This document shows, piece by piece, positions 53,100 through 61,719 of a DNA stretch of 64,000 nt (position 1 is the stretch's first letter; each line of letters opens with the position of its first letter). Both the position numbers and the translations under genes were made by a program. The DNA comes from Litorivita sp050633545 (GTDB taxonomy: Bacteria; Pseudomonadota; Alphaproteobacteria; Rhodobacterales; Rhodobacteraceae): the NCBI GenBank assembly GCA_050633545.1, contig JBOEGS010000001.1, positions 573,909-637,908 on the forward strand, read 5' to 3'. The notes under the pieces were generated by a model that saw nothing but the letters and a program-made list of their open reading frames with translations, did no database searches and was not told where the DNA came from.

Positions 53100-53395
53100 G
53101 CTGCCACTAGGTAATCAACTGAAACCCGACATTCGTACGTCGCGCAGCATCGGTCGAAATGGGCTCATTGCTGCCGTTAGCCGCGACTTGCACCAATGTC
53201 CGCTCAGGGCCGGGAGCGACGACGCTGATCGGGCAGATCAGCAAACATGCTGCGAAGCGGAGAACGGCAGGAAAGAGCCCAAAGTGTCGGATGCTGCACT
53301 ATTATCGAACGGCTGCTTGAGGAGCAGCTGATGACTGCGCTAACCTCTAAGCCAGAGAGATTGACCAAAGGCAGTATTTTGTGAGGTTCAAGAAC

Positions 53396-54301
53396 ATGCG
53401 TTGCCCAACAGCAAAAAGCATTGCAGCAGGGCTTTTTACGATAGTTGCTTTGGTCGGTTGTTCGAGCAAAGTCGATTTTGTCGCCGAACTCATTGCCCCC
53501 AAATCGAGCGTTGACACCATAACACTCAACGACGAAACATTTTCACTCGTCACCTATCGCACCAGCGATACGGTGAACCCTTTGCCGATCTTTTTCATCG
53601 GCGGTTCTGGGTGCACCTCGCTGCGGGCCTATTTGGGAACCTATTTTTCTGCGGCGCCGGAGGGGCTTGAGATTGTCGGCCTCGAAAAAACCGGAGTTTC
53701 AGATCGGGCAACAGGTTCAACCTGTTCGGATGAGTTTTGGCAGAACTACACCTACGATGAACTATTGCGGCGCAACATCGCTGCCATTGATCACATCGCA
53801 CAGCGGTTTGACGTCGAGAAAATACATTTGATTGGAACTTCAGAGGGGGGTGCGCTCGCCCTTGAGATCGCGGCGTCCACGGACCGGGTTGACCGCCTCG
53901 CACTGCTTGGGGCAGGCGCAATGTCACAACGCCAAGAGTTGCGCCTGTTGTCTGATGAGCGGGCTCAGGGACAAGAGATTGAATCAGTTTTTGCGCGGAT
54001 CGACGCAAATCCTCAGAGTGTCGAACAAACAGAGCTGGGTCTACCTCACCGATATTGGGCCTCCATTCTCGACCATGACCCAAGAGACTTTGCGCCGAAT
54101 GTATCAGCGCCGACATTGATCATAATCGGCCAGAACGATCAGAACGTACCTGTGGCATCGGCCCAACTGGCTGATGTCTTGATAAAGAACTCGACCCTGA
54201 CCATCTGGCCGTATGCCAACCATACGTTTGACACCCCTTCAGGCAATCAACGTGACGCGGTCGTCAGCATGGCCGTTCGGTTTGTGATTGGAGCCCATTA
54301 A
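53396..54301 (+). CDS. Alpha/beta-hydrolase fold lipoprotein
   Basis: A 301-residue protein with a lipoprotein signal (SIAAGLFTIVALVGC; lipobox LVGC, lipidated Cys) and an alpha/beta-hydrolase domain. Motifs: FIGGSGCTSLRAYLGTYF (oxyanion region), the nucleophile elbow GTSEGG with Ser, and a late His in YANHTFDTP. It is anchored to a membrane and probably hydrolyses an ester or amide; substrate unknown. The ATG at 53396 with GAGG upstream is preferred to a GTG at 53381. Confidence 0.8.
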   Translation: MRCPTAKSIAAGLFTIVALVGCSSKVDFVAELIAPKSSVDTITLNDETFSLVTYRTSDTVNPLPIFFIGGSGCTSLRAYLGTYFSAAPEGLEIVGLEKTGVSDRATGSTCSDEFWQNYTYDELLRRNIAAIDHIAQRFDVEKIHLIGTSEGGALALEIAASTDRVDRLALLGAGAMSQRQELRLLSDERAQGQEIESVFARIDANPQSVEQTELGLPHRYWASILDHDPRDFAPNVSAPTLIIIGQNDQNVPVASAQLADVLIKNSTLTIWPYANHTFDTPSGNQRDAVVSMAVRFVIGAH

Positions 54302-54366
54302 CGCTCGGTTCAGCCTGCGGTGCAAGCAATCCCATTTGACAAAGAAAGTAGCGAGACATTGCTAGA

Positions 54367-55023
54367 ATGAAACGACTTACCAAAATTTCTGCCCTTGCGC
54401 TCATGGTCTGTGCCCTGCTTGGCTTCGGTTACGGTGCCATTGGATACTGGGACGCTGTGCGTAACGCCAATGAATACGCTCGCGAAGCCGATCGTAAAAT
54501 CTCTGAAGGGCGCGGTCCTGATGCGCTTGGTGCCGAGCGCTTGGATCAACTTATCAAGGTGCAGGACCCCGGCTTTTGGGAGCATGGAGGGATTGATTTT
54601 ACCACCGAAGGTGCAGGGCTCACGACAATTTCTCAGTCGCTTTCCAAGCGACTTGGCTTTGATGCGTTTCGTCCCGGTATCGGGAAAATACGTCAGACTG
54701 GGTTTGCTTTTGGCTTGGAAAAAGGTCTCGACAAGGATCAAATCCTCGCACTCTGGCTTGATACCGTTGAAATGGGGCGTGGCCCTGATGGGTGGATGAT
54801 TGGCTTCTTTCAGGCAAGCAACGATGTCTACAACAGACCTCCTATCGAACTCACAGACGGCGAATTTCATCGTCTTGTAGCTGTTCTGATTGCCCCGGGC
54901 GAATATCGACTGCACGAAGAAGATAAGGCGCTTGAAGAACGCGTTTCCAGGATCGGCAGGCTGTTAGCCGGTGAATGCGCTCCGACGGGTCTGCGAGACG
55001 TCTTGCTAGAAGGTTGCGCTTAA
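54367..55023 (+). CDS. Degenerate GT51 peptidoglycan glycosyltransferase-like protein
   Basis: A 218-residue membrane-anchored protein (helix at about 7-28). The body resembles the GT51 domain of penicillin-binding proteins, but key residues are lost. The catalytic motif EDxxFxxHxGID reads VQDPGFWEHGGIDF, with Gln66 for Glu. The second motif is LTTISQSLSKRL (GaSTItqQ-like), and the third (RKxxE) is not intact. The protein is also short for the family. It is therefore probably not a working glycosyltransferase; it could be a lipid II-binding or regulatory relative. Position in an accessory region fits either a decaying gene or a specialised phage/plasmid function. Confidence 0.6.
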   Translation: MKRLTKISALALMVCALLGFGYGAIGYWDAVRNANEYAREADRKISEGRGPDALGAERLDQLIKVQDPGFWEHGGIDFTTEGAGLTTISQSLSKRLGFDAFRPGIGKIRQTGFAFGLEKGLDKDQILALWLDTVEMGRGPDGWMIGFFQASNDVYNRPPIELTDGEFHRLVAVLIAPGEYRLHEEDKALEERVSRIGRLLAGECAPTGLRDVLLEGCA

Positions 55024-55479
55024 TCACGAGGCGCATTTTGAAAGCTTCGGAAAATTCTCCCAATTCACAAAAAGCGGCCATCCATTCCTCATTGTTGAAA
55101 GTCGGCTTTGTCCGCAGTGCGGTCATCTGGACGCCCTGAAATGCTGCGATCCCAACGAAGGTCCGCTATGAGGGTTGCGACCGAAGCATTGGGACAGTGA
55201 GGCGAACGGCAGGTATGAGCCGTTCGACACAATCTGTCGGCATATAGTCCCATTTGCTACGCACGCGATATCGGCCCCGCGCGACTGAAGTCTTTTTTCG
55301 CGCGCAAGAGAGGCGCGGTTGATTAGATCGCTGGGAACTGCCGGCTTCGTCCCGTTGCCTTTTCGCCACATGCGTTTTGTGGCTTCGCTTGCTTCCACAG
55401 TGCTTCCACGTGGGTTTTGGCGAACGCGGGAGACCGCCTTGCGGCGGCGCGTAACGTTTTGATTTTGTGGTATTATTTT
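55024..55479. other. Intergenic region left of the integrative element
   Basis: No gene was recognised. It contains CGAAGGTCCGCT (55156-55167), a 12-mer that occurs twice more near the right end of the element. It also has two GCTTCCAC copies 11 bases apart (55391-55398, 55402-55409) and a stretch (about 55421-55479) that resembles the sequence just inside the element's right end. This looks like the end of a second, earlier insertion. Confidence 0.5.
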
Positions 55480-55528
55480 TGGTTGCGGGAGTAGGATTTG
55501 AACCTACGACCTTCAGGTTATGAGCCTC
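55480..55528. repeat. Left attachment repeat (displaced 3' part of tRNA-fMet)
   Basis: Matches the right-end tRNA copy from its CCA through the anticodon loop. The T-arm here is normal (GTAGG stem and TTCAAAT loop on the minus strand), unlike the right copy. The identical blocks are 21 bases at the CCA side (from 55480) and 21 bases across the anticodon arm. Confidence 0.85.
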
Positions 55529-55645
55529 ACAGGCGGTAGATTGACGAAAATGGATCAAGATATTTATTCCCATATATAACAGTATGTTATTCCGCACACA
55601 GGGCCCTTCAAGCATTCTCTAGATTGCGCAAGATCGCTCCAAAAT

Positions 55646-55688
55646 GTAGCACCAGTGTAGCACCAGCGTAGCACCAGCGTAGCACCGG
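55646..55688. repeat. Four 11-base-spaced GTAGCACCRG repeats (probable integrase arm-type sites)
   Basis: GTAGCACCAG at 55646, 55657 and 55668 and GTAGCACCGG at 55679, period 11 (one DNA turn). Two further copies (63796, 63807; same period) lie inside the opposite end. This placement and phasing fit binding sites for the tyrosine integrase N-terminal domain. Confidence 0.7.
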
Positions 55689-55706
55689 AATATCAGGAGC
55701 GATCAT

Positions 55707-56870
55707 TTGAGCAGCCATCACGTCAACTTCACCAAGGCGGCTTTGCAAAGGGCAGAGCCAGCGGCCAAGGGGCGCAAGGATTACTATTACGACACCCGCG
55801 AGAAGGGTTTGATGATGGCGGTGACGCCCGCTGGCACCAAAACTTTCTACCTCTACAAACGGATTGAAGGGCGGCCAGAGCGGCTTTTGCTGGGGCGGTT
55901 TCCCGATCTAACGGTCGAAAACGCGCGCAAACTGGCGGCGGGTGCCAAGGGCGAGATTGCTGTGGGGAAAAACCCGCAAAAGGCCAAACATGCGATCCGC
56001 GATGAAATGACCTTTGCCGCCCTGTTCAGCGATTACATGGAGAAATATTCCAAGGTTCATAAACGCTCATGGGCCTATGACGAACGCGAGGTAAAGAAGT
56101 TCCTGCCGCATTGGTTCAGGCGCAAGATATCGTCGATTGAACGGTCCGAGGTCGAGCGGCTGCATGCCAAGATCGGCAAGGAGAACGGGATTTATCAGGC
56201 CAACCGGTTGCTGGAGCGCATCCGGTCGATCTTTAACAAAGCGATTGATTGGGGTTGGGACGGGGCGAACCCCGCTTTGGGGATCAAGAAGTTCAAAGAG
56301 AAAAGCCGCGATAGGTTTTTGCAGCCCGATGAGCTGCCCCGCTTTTTTGAGGCCTTGGCGAATGAGCCGAATGAGGCCGCGCGGGACTTCTTTTTGATCT
56401 CGCTTTTGACCGGCGCGCGCAAATCCAATGTGCTGGCGATGCGCTGGGACGAGATCAACTTCACCGCCGCAACATGGCGCATTGAGACAACCAAAAACGG
56501 CGAGGCGCAGACCATCCATTTGCCCGAACAGGCGATGGCGCTTTTGACCGAGCGCAAATGGAAATCCCAAAGCCAATGGGTGTTTGAGGGCAGCGGGGCC
56601 AAGGGCCATCTGGCCGACCCCAAGAAGGCTTGGACGCGGATATTGACCGAGGCGGGGATTGCCGATCTGCGCATCCATGACCTGCGCCGCACCTTGGGCA
56701 GCTATCAGGCGGCGACCGGTGCAAACGGCTATATCATCGGCAAATCCTTGGGCCACAAAAGCCAGCAATCCACTGCGATCTATGCCCGCCTCAACCTTGA
56801 TCCCGTGCGCGAAAGCGTGAACAAGGCCACGGATGCAATGTTTGGATATATGACGCCTGAAAATGACTGA
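55707..56870 (+). CDS. int: Tyrosine site-specific integrase (P4/DUF4102 type)
   Basis: A 387-residue tyrosine recombinase. The N-terminal region (about 1-95) is a DUF4102/arm-binding domain, the SAM-like core-binding domain spans about 100-190 and the catalytic domain about 200-380. Catalytic residues: Arg238 (TGARKSN), His324 and Arg327 (HDLRR), His350 (LGHKS) and the nucleophile Tyr359 (STAIYARL). A TTG start at 55707 follows AGGAG; no ATG lies nearby. It sits beside the left attachment site facing inward and overlaps the next gene by eight bases. It should insert the element into and excise it from the tRNA-fMet gene. Confidence 0.95.
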   Translation: MSSHHVNFTKAALQRAEPAAKGRKDYYYDTREKGLMMAVTPAGTKTFYLYKRIEGRPERLLLGRFPDLTVENARKLAAGAKGEIAVGKNPQKAKHAIRDEMTFAALFSDYMEKYSKVHKRSWAYDEREVKKFLPHWFRRKISSIERSEVERLHAKIGKENGIYQANRLLERIRSIFNKAIDWGWDGANPALGIKKFKEKSRDRFLQPDELPRFFEALANEPNEAARDFFLISLLTGARKSNVLAMRWDEINFTAATWRIETTKNGEAQTIHLPEQAMALLTERKWKSQSQWVFEGSGAKGHLADPKKAWTRILTEAGIADLRIHDLRRTLGSYQAATGANGYIIGKSLGHKSQQSTAIYARLNLDPVRESVNKATDAMFGYMTPEND

Positions 56871-57861
56871 CCTGATAGATCACTACTTTGAGGCGCGCGG
56901 CCACTACTCCGACGAACACTTTGAGAAGTTCTTTGAAATCGCGGGCATGCCAGAACCCGTCAAACAGATGATTGCAAAGGACATGGTGATAGGCGCGGCC
57001 AGCTACTACCTCTCCGAACTCGCAATTCAGGAAGAAAAACTCACCCGAGGCGAGTTGCTCAAGGCCATCAAGCGCGCATCACGCGCCAGCCATGAGCTTA
57101 CAACTTCTCTATCGGATATTTTCAAGTCAGGCCCCAAGGCCTCCGAACTGACTCAACACGTTCTTGCACGTAGAGAAGAAATAGCCGCCCAGTTTGGCAC
57201 ACAGAGCGATACCTATCAGGTTTTGGCCGCAATTTTTCCCTTCGATAAAAGCGGCCACGGCTTTCGTCAAACCGGCCTGACCAACGCTCTTGAACTGATC
57301 CACGGGGCGATTGAAGAGATAGACACGCAACAGATAGCGCGCACACGGCGCAACAAGATCGCCCCCCTGACCAATTGGGCCGCCAACCTCTGTCTGTTCT
57401 GGTTTTTGACCAAGGGCGAGTTCCCTACGACCGGCCACTATGAGAAAGAGTTTGCCGCGCGCGGGTCAATCCCAGTTGACGCGATGCTCCACATGATTAC
57501 GCAGATCGACCCCGACATATCCGAGCATCTCATGGCCGATGCGATCAACGCAGCCATGAGACAGATTGCTGAGGAGCCAGCCAACGTATTCTTGACCCAT
57601 ATGGTGACAGTCAACGCGATCCTGAGTTCGGCAGCTACCTACGCGCCCAAACGGTATTGGCACATGTTTTTGGAACTTCCTGGAGGTAAAGGCTCAGTTC
57701 CACAGGACCAATTTGACGCCTTATGGGGAAGCGCCGCCAGACAGCCCGAGACGAACGGCGAGCAAGCCTATGTTTCTAAAGAACAATTTGCTGAAATGAC
57801 TTATTCGACAGAAGAGGGAAATAACTTCCTCCGCCTCATGATGGATTTGGGCGTCAAGTAA
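56863..57861 (+). CDS. Uncharacterised 332-residue protein overlapping the integrase gene
   Basis: No family recognised. Residues about 1-190 are mostly helical with many charged residues (FFEIAGMPEPVKQMIAKDMV, LTRGELLKAIKRASRASHEL). A central hydrophobic stretch WAANLCLFWFLTKGEFP (about residue 165) may be buried rather than membrane. The C-terminal part (about 240-332) is helical. Start overlaps the integrase end, so it is translated with it. Gene order integrase-unknown-AlpA-primase suggests either a recombination or replication accessory, or a cargo function such as defence. Nothing shows which. Confidence 0.6.
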   Translation: MTDLIDHYFEARGHYSDEHFEKFFEIAGMPEPVKQMIAKDMVIGAASYYLSELAIQEEKLTRGELLKAIKRASRASHELTTSLSDIFKSGPKASELTQHVLARREEIAAQFGTQSDTYQVLAAIFPFDKSGHGFRQTGLTNALELIHGAIEEIDTQQIARTRRNKIAPLTNWAANLCLFWFLTKGEFPTTGHYEKEFAARGSIPVDAMLHMITQIDPDISEHLMADAINAAMRQIAEEPANVFLTHMVTVNAILSSAATYAPKRYWHMFLELPGGKGSVPQDQFDALWGSAARQPETNGEQAYVSKEQFAEMTYSTEEGNNFLRLMMDLGVK

Positions 57862-57910
57862 CTCCAGATTGCTCTCAGTCGATAAGACATAACCCTGAGA
57901 GGAAATCAAA

Positions 57911-58114
57911 ATGACTTCACCGTTCAAAACCAACCTTATGACACCAGAGGAAGTTGCCGATTATCTGGCCGTCTCTGTCGAAACGCTCAACGTTTGGCGC
58001 TGCACCAAGCGCTATAACCTGCCCTATGTAAAAGCGGGGCGCTTGGTGCGCTACCGGATGCAAGACCTTGAGGCCTTTGTCACCTCTCGCATGGAGGGCG
58101 TTGCAAATGCCTGA
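57911..58114 (+). CDS. AlpA/excisionase-like MerR-type DNA-binding protein
   Basis: A 67-residue helix-turn-helix protein with MTPEEVADYLAVSVETLNVW and PYVKAGRLVRYRMQDLEAFV, the HTH_17/AlpA pattern that in P4-type elements acts as excisionase or control protein. It overlaps the following primase-fragment gene by eight bases. It likely controls excision or the replication genes. Confidence 0.8.
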   Translation: MTSPFKTNLMTPEEVADYLAVSVETLNVWRCTKRYNLPYVKAGRLVRYRMQDLEAFVTSRMEGVANA

Positions 58115-58418
58115 GTATAATTGGAAGCCGATCAACTTTGCTTTGATCAATCTGACCTGTTTGCACCGCTTGCCCGATCTGCTGGCCTCTTGGCTGCCGG
58201 ACGGGCGGCTTTACGGGCGCGAGTGGGTTGCTTTGAACCCGACCCGCTCCGACCGGCGCGCCGGTTCCTTCCGGATCAATCTCGATAAGGGGTGCTGGGC
58301 GGATTTTGCCACCGGCGATAAGGGGGGCGATCCGATCAGCCTGTTTGCCTATCTGCGCGGCCTGAGCCAATCGCAAGCGGCGCTGTGTTTGCGCAAGGAA
58401 TGGGGGGTGGGCCAATGA
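58107..58418 (+). CDS. Small primase-associated protein (zinc-free primase N-terminal-like)
   Basis: A 103-residue protein similar to the N-terminal part of phage/plasmid primases: LPDLLASWLPDGRLYGREWV, ALNPTRSDRRAGSFRINL and WADFATGDKGGDPISLFAYL. The typical CHC2 zinc cysteines are absent. It is encoded directly before, and overlapping (ATGA), the toprim/helicase gene, so it probably works as the detached N-terminal domain of the primase. ATG at 58107 is within the AlpA gene end. Confidence 0.75.
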   Translation: MPEYNWKPINFALINLTCLHRLPDLLASWLPDGRLYGREWVALNPTRSDRRAGSFRINLDKGCWADFATGDKGGDPISLFAYLRGLSQSQAALCLRKEWGVGQ

Positions 58419-60475
58419 GCATGACGCAAGCCATCCAACTTCCGGCCCATCCCAAATGCGGCACGCCGAGCGCGCGTTTTGTCTACCGCGATCCATCGGG
58501 GCGGGCGATCTTGATCGCCAACCGGTTTGACCGGCGCGATGGCAGCAAGTTCTTCATTCCGTTTGATATGGTCGCCAATGAATGGAAAGCGCCATCGCAG
58601 CGACCGCTCTATCATCTCGACCGCATCCTTGCCGCCGATCCTGCGGAACTGGTGCTTTTGGTCGAGGGGGAAAAATGCGCCGATGCGCTGACCGGTTTGG
58701 GCTTCCTTGCCACCACAACTTATGGCGGCAGCAATGCCTCCTCCAAAACCGATCTTTGCGCTTTGAAAGGACGCAAAATCGTTATTTGGCCGGACTTTGA
58801 CGCAGCGGGGAATTCCTATGCTATCGCGGTTAAAAGCGCGCTTAATGATCTGGAAGGAACGCAAACGAGCGTTCTTGAGATAAATGAGGATATCTGCCGA
58901 AAAACCCGCAAAAGCGCGGAAACAGGCGGTCATTTATCACCCATAGGGGCGGAAATGAGCGGAATTCCTAAAGGCTGGGATGCTGCGGATGCGATTAATG
59001 AGGGGTGGGAAAAGTCGGACATTCTCGACCTTATTGCGCATTTTGTCGGAAAAAGCGGTCAAAACCCTCCCCTGAATAAGCCGGAAAAACCGGCATTTGA
59101 GGGCATGGAGCTTTGGCATACGCCGGATAAAACCACCTTTGCCACGCTTTGCATCGACGGCCACGCCGAGCATTGGGATTTGGGATCGAGCCATTTTAGG
59201 AATTACCTGTCTTTCCAACACTTCCAGAGCGAGGGCAAAGCCCTGTCGCAAACAGCGCTGGAGGATCGGCGGCGCACCTTGGCGGGGGAGGCGCTTTTTG
59301 CTGGCAAAGAACACGCGGTCTTTACCCGCATTGGCGCGCGCGATGGCGAGACATTCCTAGACCTTGGCAGCAAAGACTGGAGCGCGGTGCAGATCACGCC
59401 GTCCGGATGGGACGTGCAGCGCCATCCGTCCGTGCGCTTTCAGCGGTCCGGATCGCTTGCCGCCCTTCCGACCCCGACCAAAGGCGGCAGCATCGAAGAG
59501 TTGCGCCCCTTCCTCAATGTCGGATCGGAAACGGATTTTAGAATGCTGGTGGCATGGCTCATGGGCGCGATGCAGCCCAAAGGCCCCTACCCGATCTTGA
59601 TCCTGACGGGCGAGCAAGGCAGCGCCAAAAGCACCACGGCGCGGGTGTTGCGCAGCCTTGTCGATCCTTCAAACCCGATGGCCCGCAGCGCGCCGCAAAG
59701 CGAGCAGGATTTGGTGATCGCGGCGCGGCACAATCATGTGCTGGCCTTCGACAACCTGTCGCATATCAAACCCACGCTGGCCGATGCGCTATGCCGGATT
59801 GCAACGGGCGGCGGGTTCGGGACGCGCAAGCTGCACACCAACTGCGAAGAGGTGCTGTTTGACGCCACGCGGCCATGCCTCTTGAACGGCATTCCGGACC
59901 TTGCGAGCCGTCCGGACTTGGCTGATCGGTCGATCATTGTCACCCTGCCCGTGATCCAAGAAACCGAGCGGCAGTTTGAGAGGGAGTTCTGGACGTGTTT
60001 TGACGCGGCCGCGCCGCGCATCCTTGGCGCGCTTTTGGATGCCGCCTCTAACGGCCTCGCCCGCATGACCTCAGTGACGCTGCACGAGCGCCCGCGCATG
60101 GCGGACTTTGCCAAATGGGTGACAGCCGCTGAGCCAGTGCTAGGCTGGCCTGACGGAGCCTTTGCCGAGGCCTACGCCGCCAACCGGCGCAGCGTCGATC
60201 AGGCGGCAATGGAGGGCAACCCGCTGGCCGAGGCGATCTCTTGCCTGATCACCCAGCACGGCCCGTGGATCGGCACCGCGACCGAGTTGATCAATGATCT
60301 GCGCGACCGTTACCCGCAACTGACCGATGATCCGCAGCTCTTCCCGCGCCAACCGAACCGGCTGTCTAGCGAGCTCAAACGGGTGCAACCGCTTCTACGG
60401 CGGCACGGGATCGACCTGACAAAAGAGCGGCGCGGCAAAACCGGTCAGCGCTCTATCGGGATCAAGAAACGCTAA
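58415..60475 (+). CDS. P4-type primase/helicase (toprim and AAA+ ATPase)
   Basis: A 686-residue replication protein. The N-terminal half (about 30-190) has a toprim-like core with LLVEGEKCADALTG (Glu84 region) and IWPDFDAAGNSYAIAV (Asp pair). The ATPase part (about 370-560) has Walker A GEQGSAKSTT (399-408) and downstream DNLSHIKPTLADAL (sensor/Walker B region). This is the phage P4 alpha-type layout. It is followed by the iteron-like repeat block, which is a plausible origin. Together they suggest the element can replicate. Confidence 0.88.
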   Translation: MSMTQAIQLPAHPKCGTPSARFVYRDPSGRAILIANRFDRRDGSKFFIPFDMVANEWKAPSQRPLYHLDRILAADPAELVLLVEGEKCADALTGLGFLATTTYGGSNASSKTDLCALKGRKIVIWPDFDAAGNSYAIAVKSALNDLEGTQTSVLEINEDICRKTRKSAETGGHLSPIGAEMSGIPKGWDAADAINEGWEKSDILDLIAHFVGKSGQNPPLNKPEKPAFEGMELWHTPDKTTFATLCIDGHAEHWDLGSSHFRNYLSFQHFQSEGKALSQTALEDRRRTLAGEALFAGKEHAVFTRIGARDGETFLDLGSKDWSAVQITPSGWDVQRHPSVRFQRSGSLAALPTPTKGGSIEELRPFLNVGSETDFRMLVAWLMGAMQPKGPYPILILTGEQGSAKSTTARVLRSLVDPSNPMARSAPQSEQDLVIAARHNHVLAFDNLSHIKPTLADALCRIATGGGFGTRKLHTNCEEVLFDATRPCLLNGIPDLASRPDLADRSIIVTLPVIQETERQFEREFWTCFDAAAPRILGALLDAASNGLARMTSVTLHERPRMADFAKWVTAAEPVLGWPDGAFAEAYAANRRSVDQAAMEGNPLAEAISCLITQHGPWIGTATELINDLRDRYPQLTDDPQLFPRQPNRLSSELKRVQPLLRRHGIDLTKERRGKTGQRSIGIKKR

Positions 60476-60489
60476 ACCCGCGTTTTGAT

Positions 60490-60605
60490 CGTCAGCATCG
60501 TCAGCCATCGTCAGCCAAGGTTTGGGCCATAAAAACATAGCCCGCCAAAGCCCAAACGGCTGACGATGCTGACGATGCTGACGATGCTGACGATGCTGAC
60601 GATGG
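60490..60605. repeat. Iteron-like repeats forming a large inverted repeat (candidate origin)
   Basis: Left arm (about 60488-60516) carries three copies of the motif on the minus strand (units GCATCGTCA), and right arm (60561-60605) carries five tandem nine-base units of TGACGATGC. Between them TTTGGGC and GCCCAAA are also complementary, so the whole block can fold as a cruciform with an AT-rich centre. Directly downstream of a P4-type primase this matches the layout of an origin. Confidence 0.65.
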
Positions 60606-60800
60606 GACTATTCGACCATATCATGGACACAATCGGCCCAGAGCTGCCCTTGTAGCATCGGCGGGTGCCGCAACGCAGCTTTCCCGGAAGCGGCCATTCG
60701 GTTCACACTACAACTTTCATCGTGTTCAGGTTTTTGCGCTATGTTTCAATTCGCTCCATGTTTAGATTAAGCTGGCCACCATGCAGAGAAAGTAAAATCC

Positions 60801-61550
60801 TTGGAACTACTTTTTGTTTTGCTCGCGATCGGCGCAGCGTTTCTATATTTTTATCTGAACTCCCCAACAGTGATTGGCGCGGCAGGCGAACGGCGTGTCA
60901 ACGCGACGCTGAGCCGCCAACTAAATGAACAGGAGTATACCTTACTCGAAGATCTTACCTTGCCAACCAGCCACGGCACGACACAAGTTGACCATATCGT
61001 CTTGTCACGTTTCGGCGTCTTCGTGGTCGAAACCAAGAACATGTCAGGATGGATTTTCGGTGGAAAGACCCAAGCACGTTGGACGCAAGTTATGCGTCGC
61101 CACAAATCTCAGTTTCAGAACCCTCTTCGCCAGAACTACCATCACGTTAAGGTTGTCCAAGACTTGCTTGGCATCAGGCTAGAGCAATTAGAAAATCTGG
61201 TCGTATTCGTAGGTTCAGCGCAGCCAAAAACTGAAATGCCAGCTAACGTGTTTTGGAACAGACGAGACCTACTCAACCACATTGCCTCGCAGAAAACTGT
61301 TCGGTTCACTGAAAGTGAGGTGCGCGATTTTACCCGCAAACTGCGCAGCAGCGCCTTGGATGCAAACAAGGAAACACGGCGTGCGCATGTCCAGCACGTC
61401 CGAGAAAAAACCATTCAAAAGAAAACTGATCTCACAAAATGCCCTCGATGTGGGGCGAAGATGATCGAGAGAACCAATCGAAAAACGGGACAAACTTTCT
61501 ATGGCTGTTCTGGATACCCCAAATGCCGAGGCACGCGACAAGTGAAATGA
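60801..61550 (+). CDS. NERD domain protein with C-terminal topoisomerase-type zinc ribbon
   Basis: A 249-residue protein. Residues about 1-20 are a hydrophobic anchor (LLFVLLAIGAAFLYFYLNSP). Residues about 25-130 form a NERD nuclease-related domain, with GERRVNATLSRQL, QVDHIVLSRFGVFVVETKNM (the Glu/Lys motif VETKN of the nuclease fold) and FQNPLRQNYHHVKVVQDLL. Residues about 210-249 are a C4 zinc ribbon (CPRCGAKMIERTNRKTGQTF, then CSGYPKC) as in topoisomerase I. Begins at TTG 60801, so start is uncertain. A membrane-anchored nuclease-like defence or DNA-processing role is inferred. Low-GC compared with the neighbouring primase. Confidence 0.85.
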   Translation: MELLFVLLAIGAAFLYFYLNSPTVIGAAGERRVNATLSRQLNEQEYTLLEDLTLPTSHGTTQVDHIVLSRFGVFVVETKNMSGWIFGGKTQARWTQVMRRHKSQFQNPLRQNYHHVKVVQDLLGIRLEQLENLVVFVGSAQPKTEMPANVFWNRRDLLNHIASQKTVRFTESEVRDFTRKLRSSALDANKETRRAHVQHVREKTIQKKTDLTKCPRCGAKMIERTNRKTGQTFYGCSGYPKCRGTRQVK

Positions 61551-61719
61551 CTTATCAGGCCGCACACGGCCCACAGCCGACATCCAAAAACTAATCGCGA
61601 TGCTGCGGTCGCAGCCCGCATTGCCGACATTCTCCGTGCTCACGAACACTGTGGCTGAGGAACTCAACTAGTCTAACTTTATGTCAACTATTGAGAAATT
61701 AGGGTCTCTCCATATCAAA

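Noticed and set aside
60561..60605. CRISPR array
   Set aside because: Nine-base tandem units without spacers; the block is an iteron or hairpin repeat, not CRISPR. No cas genes nearby.
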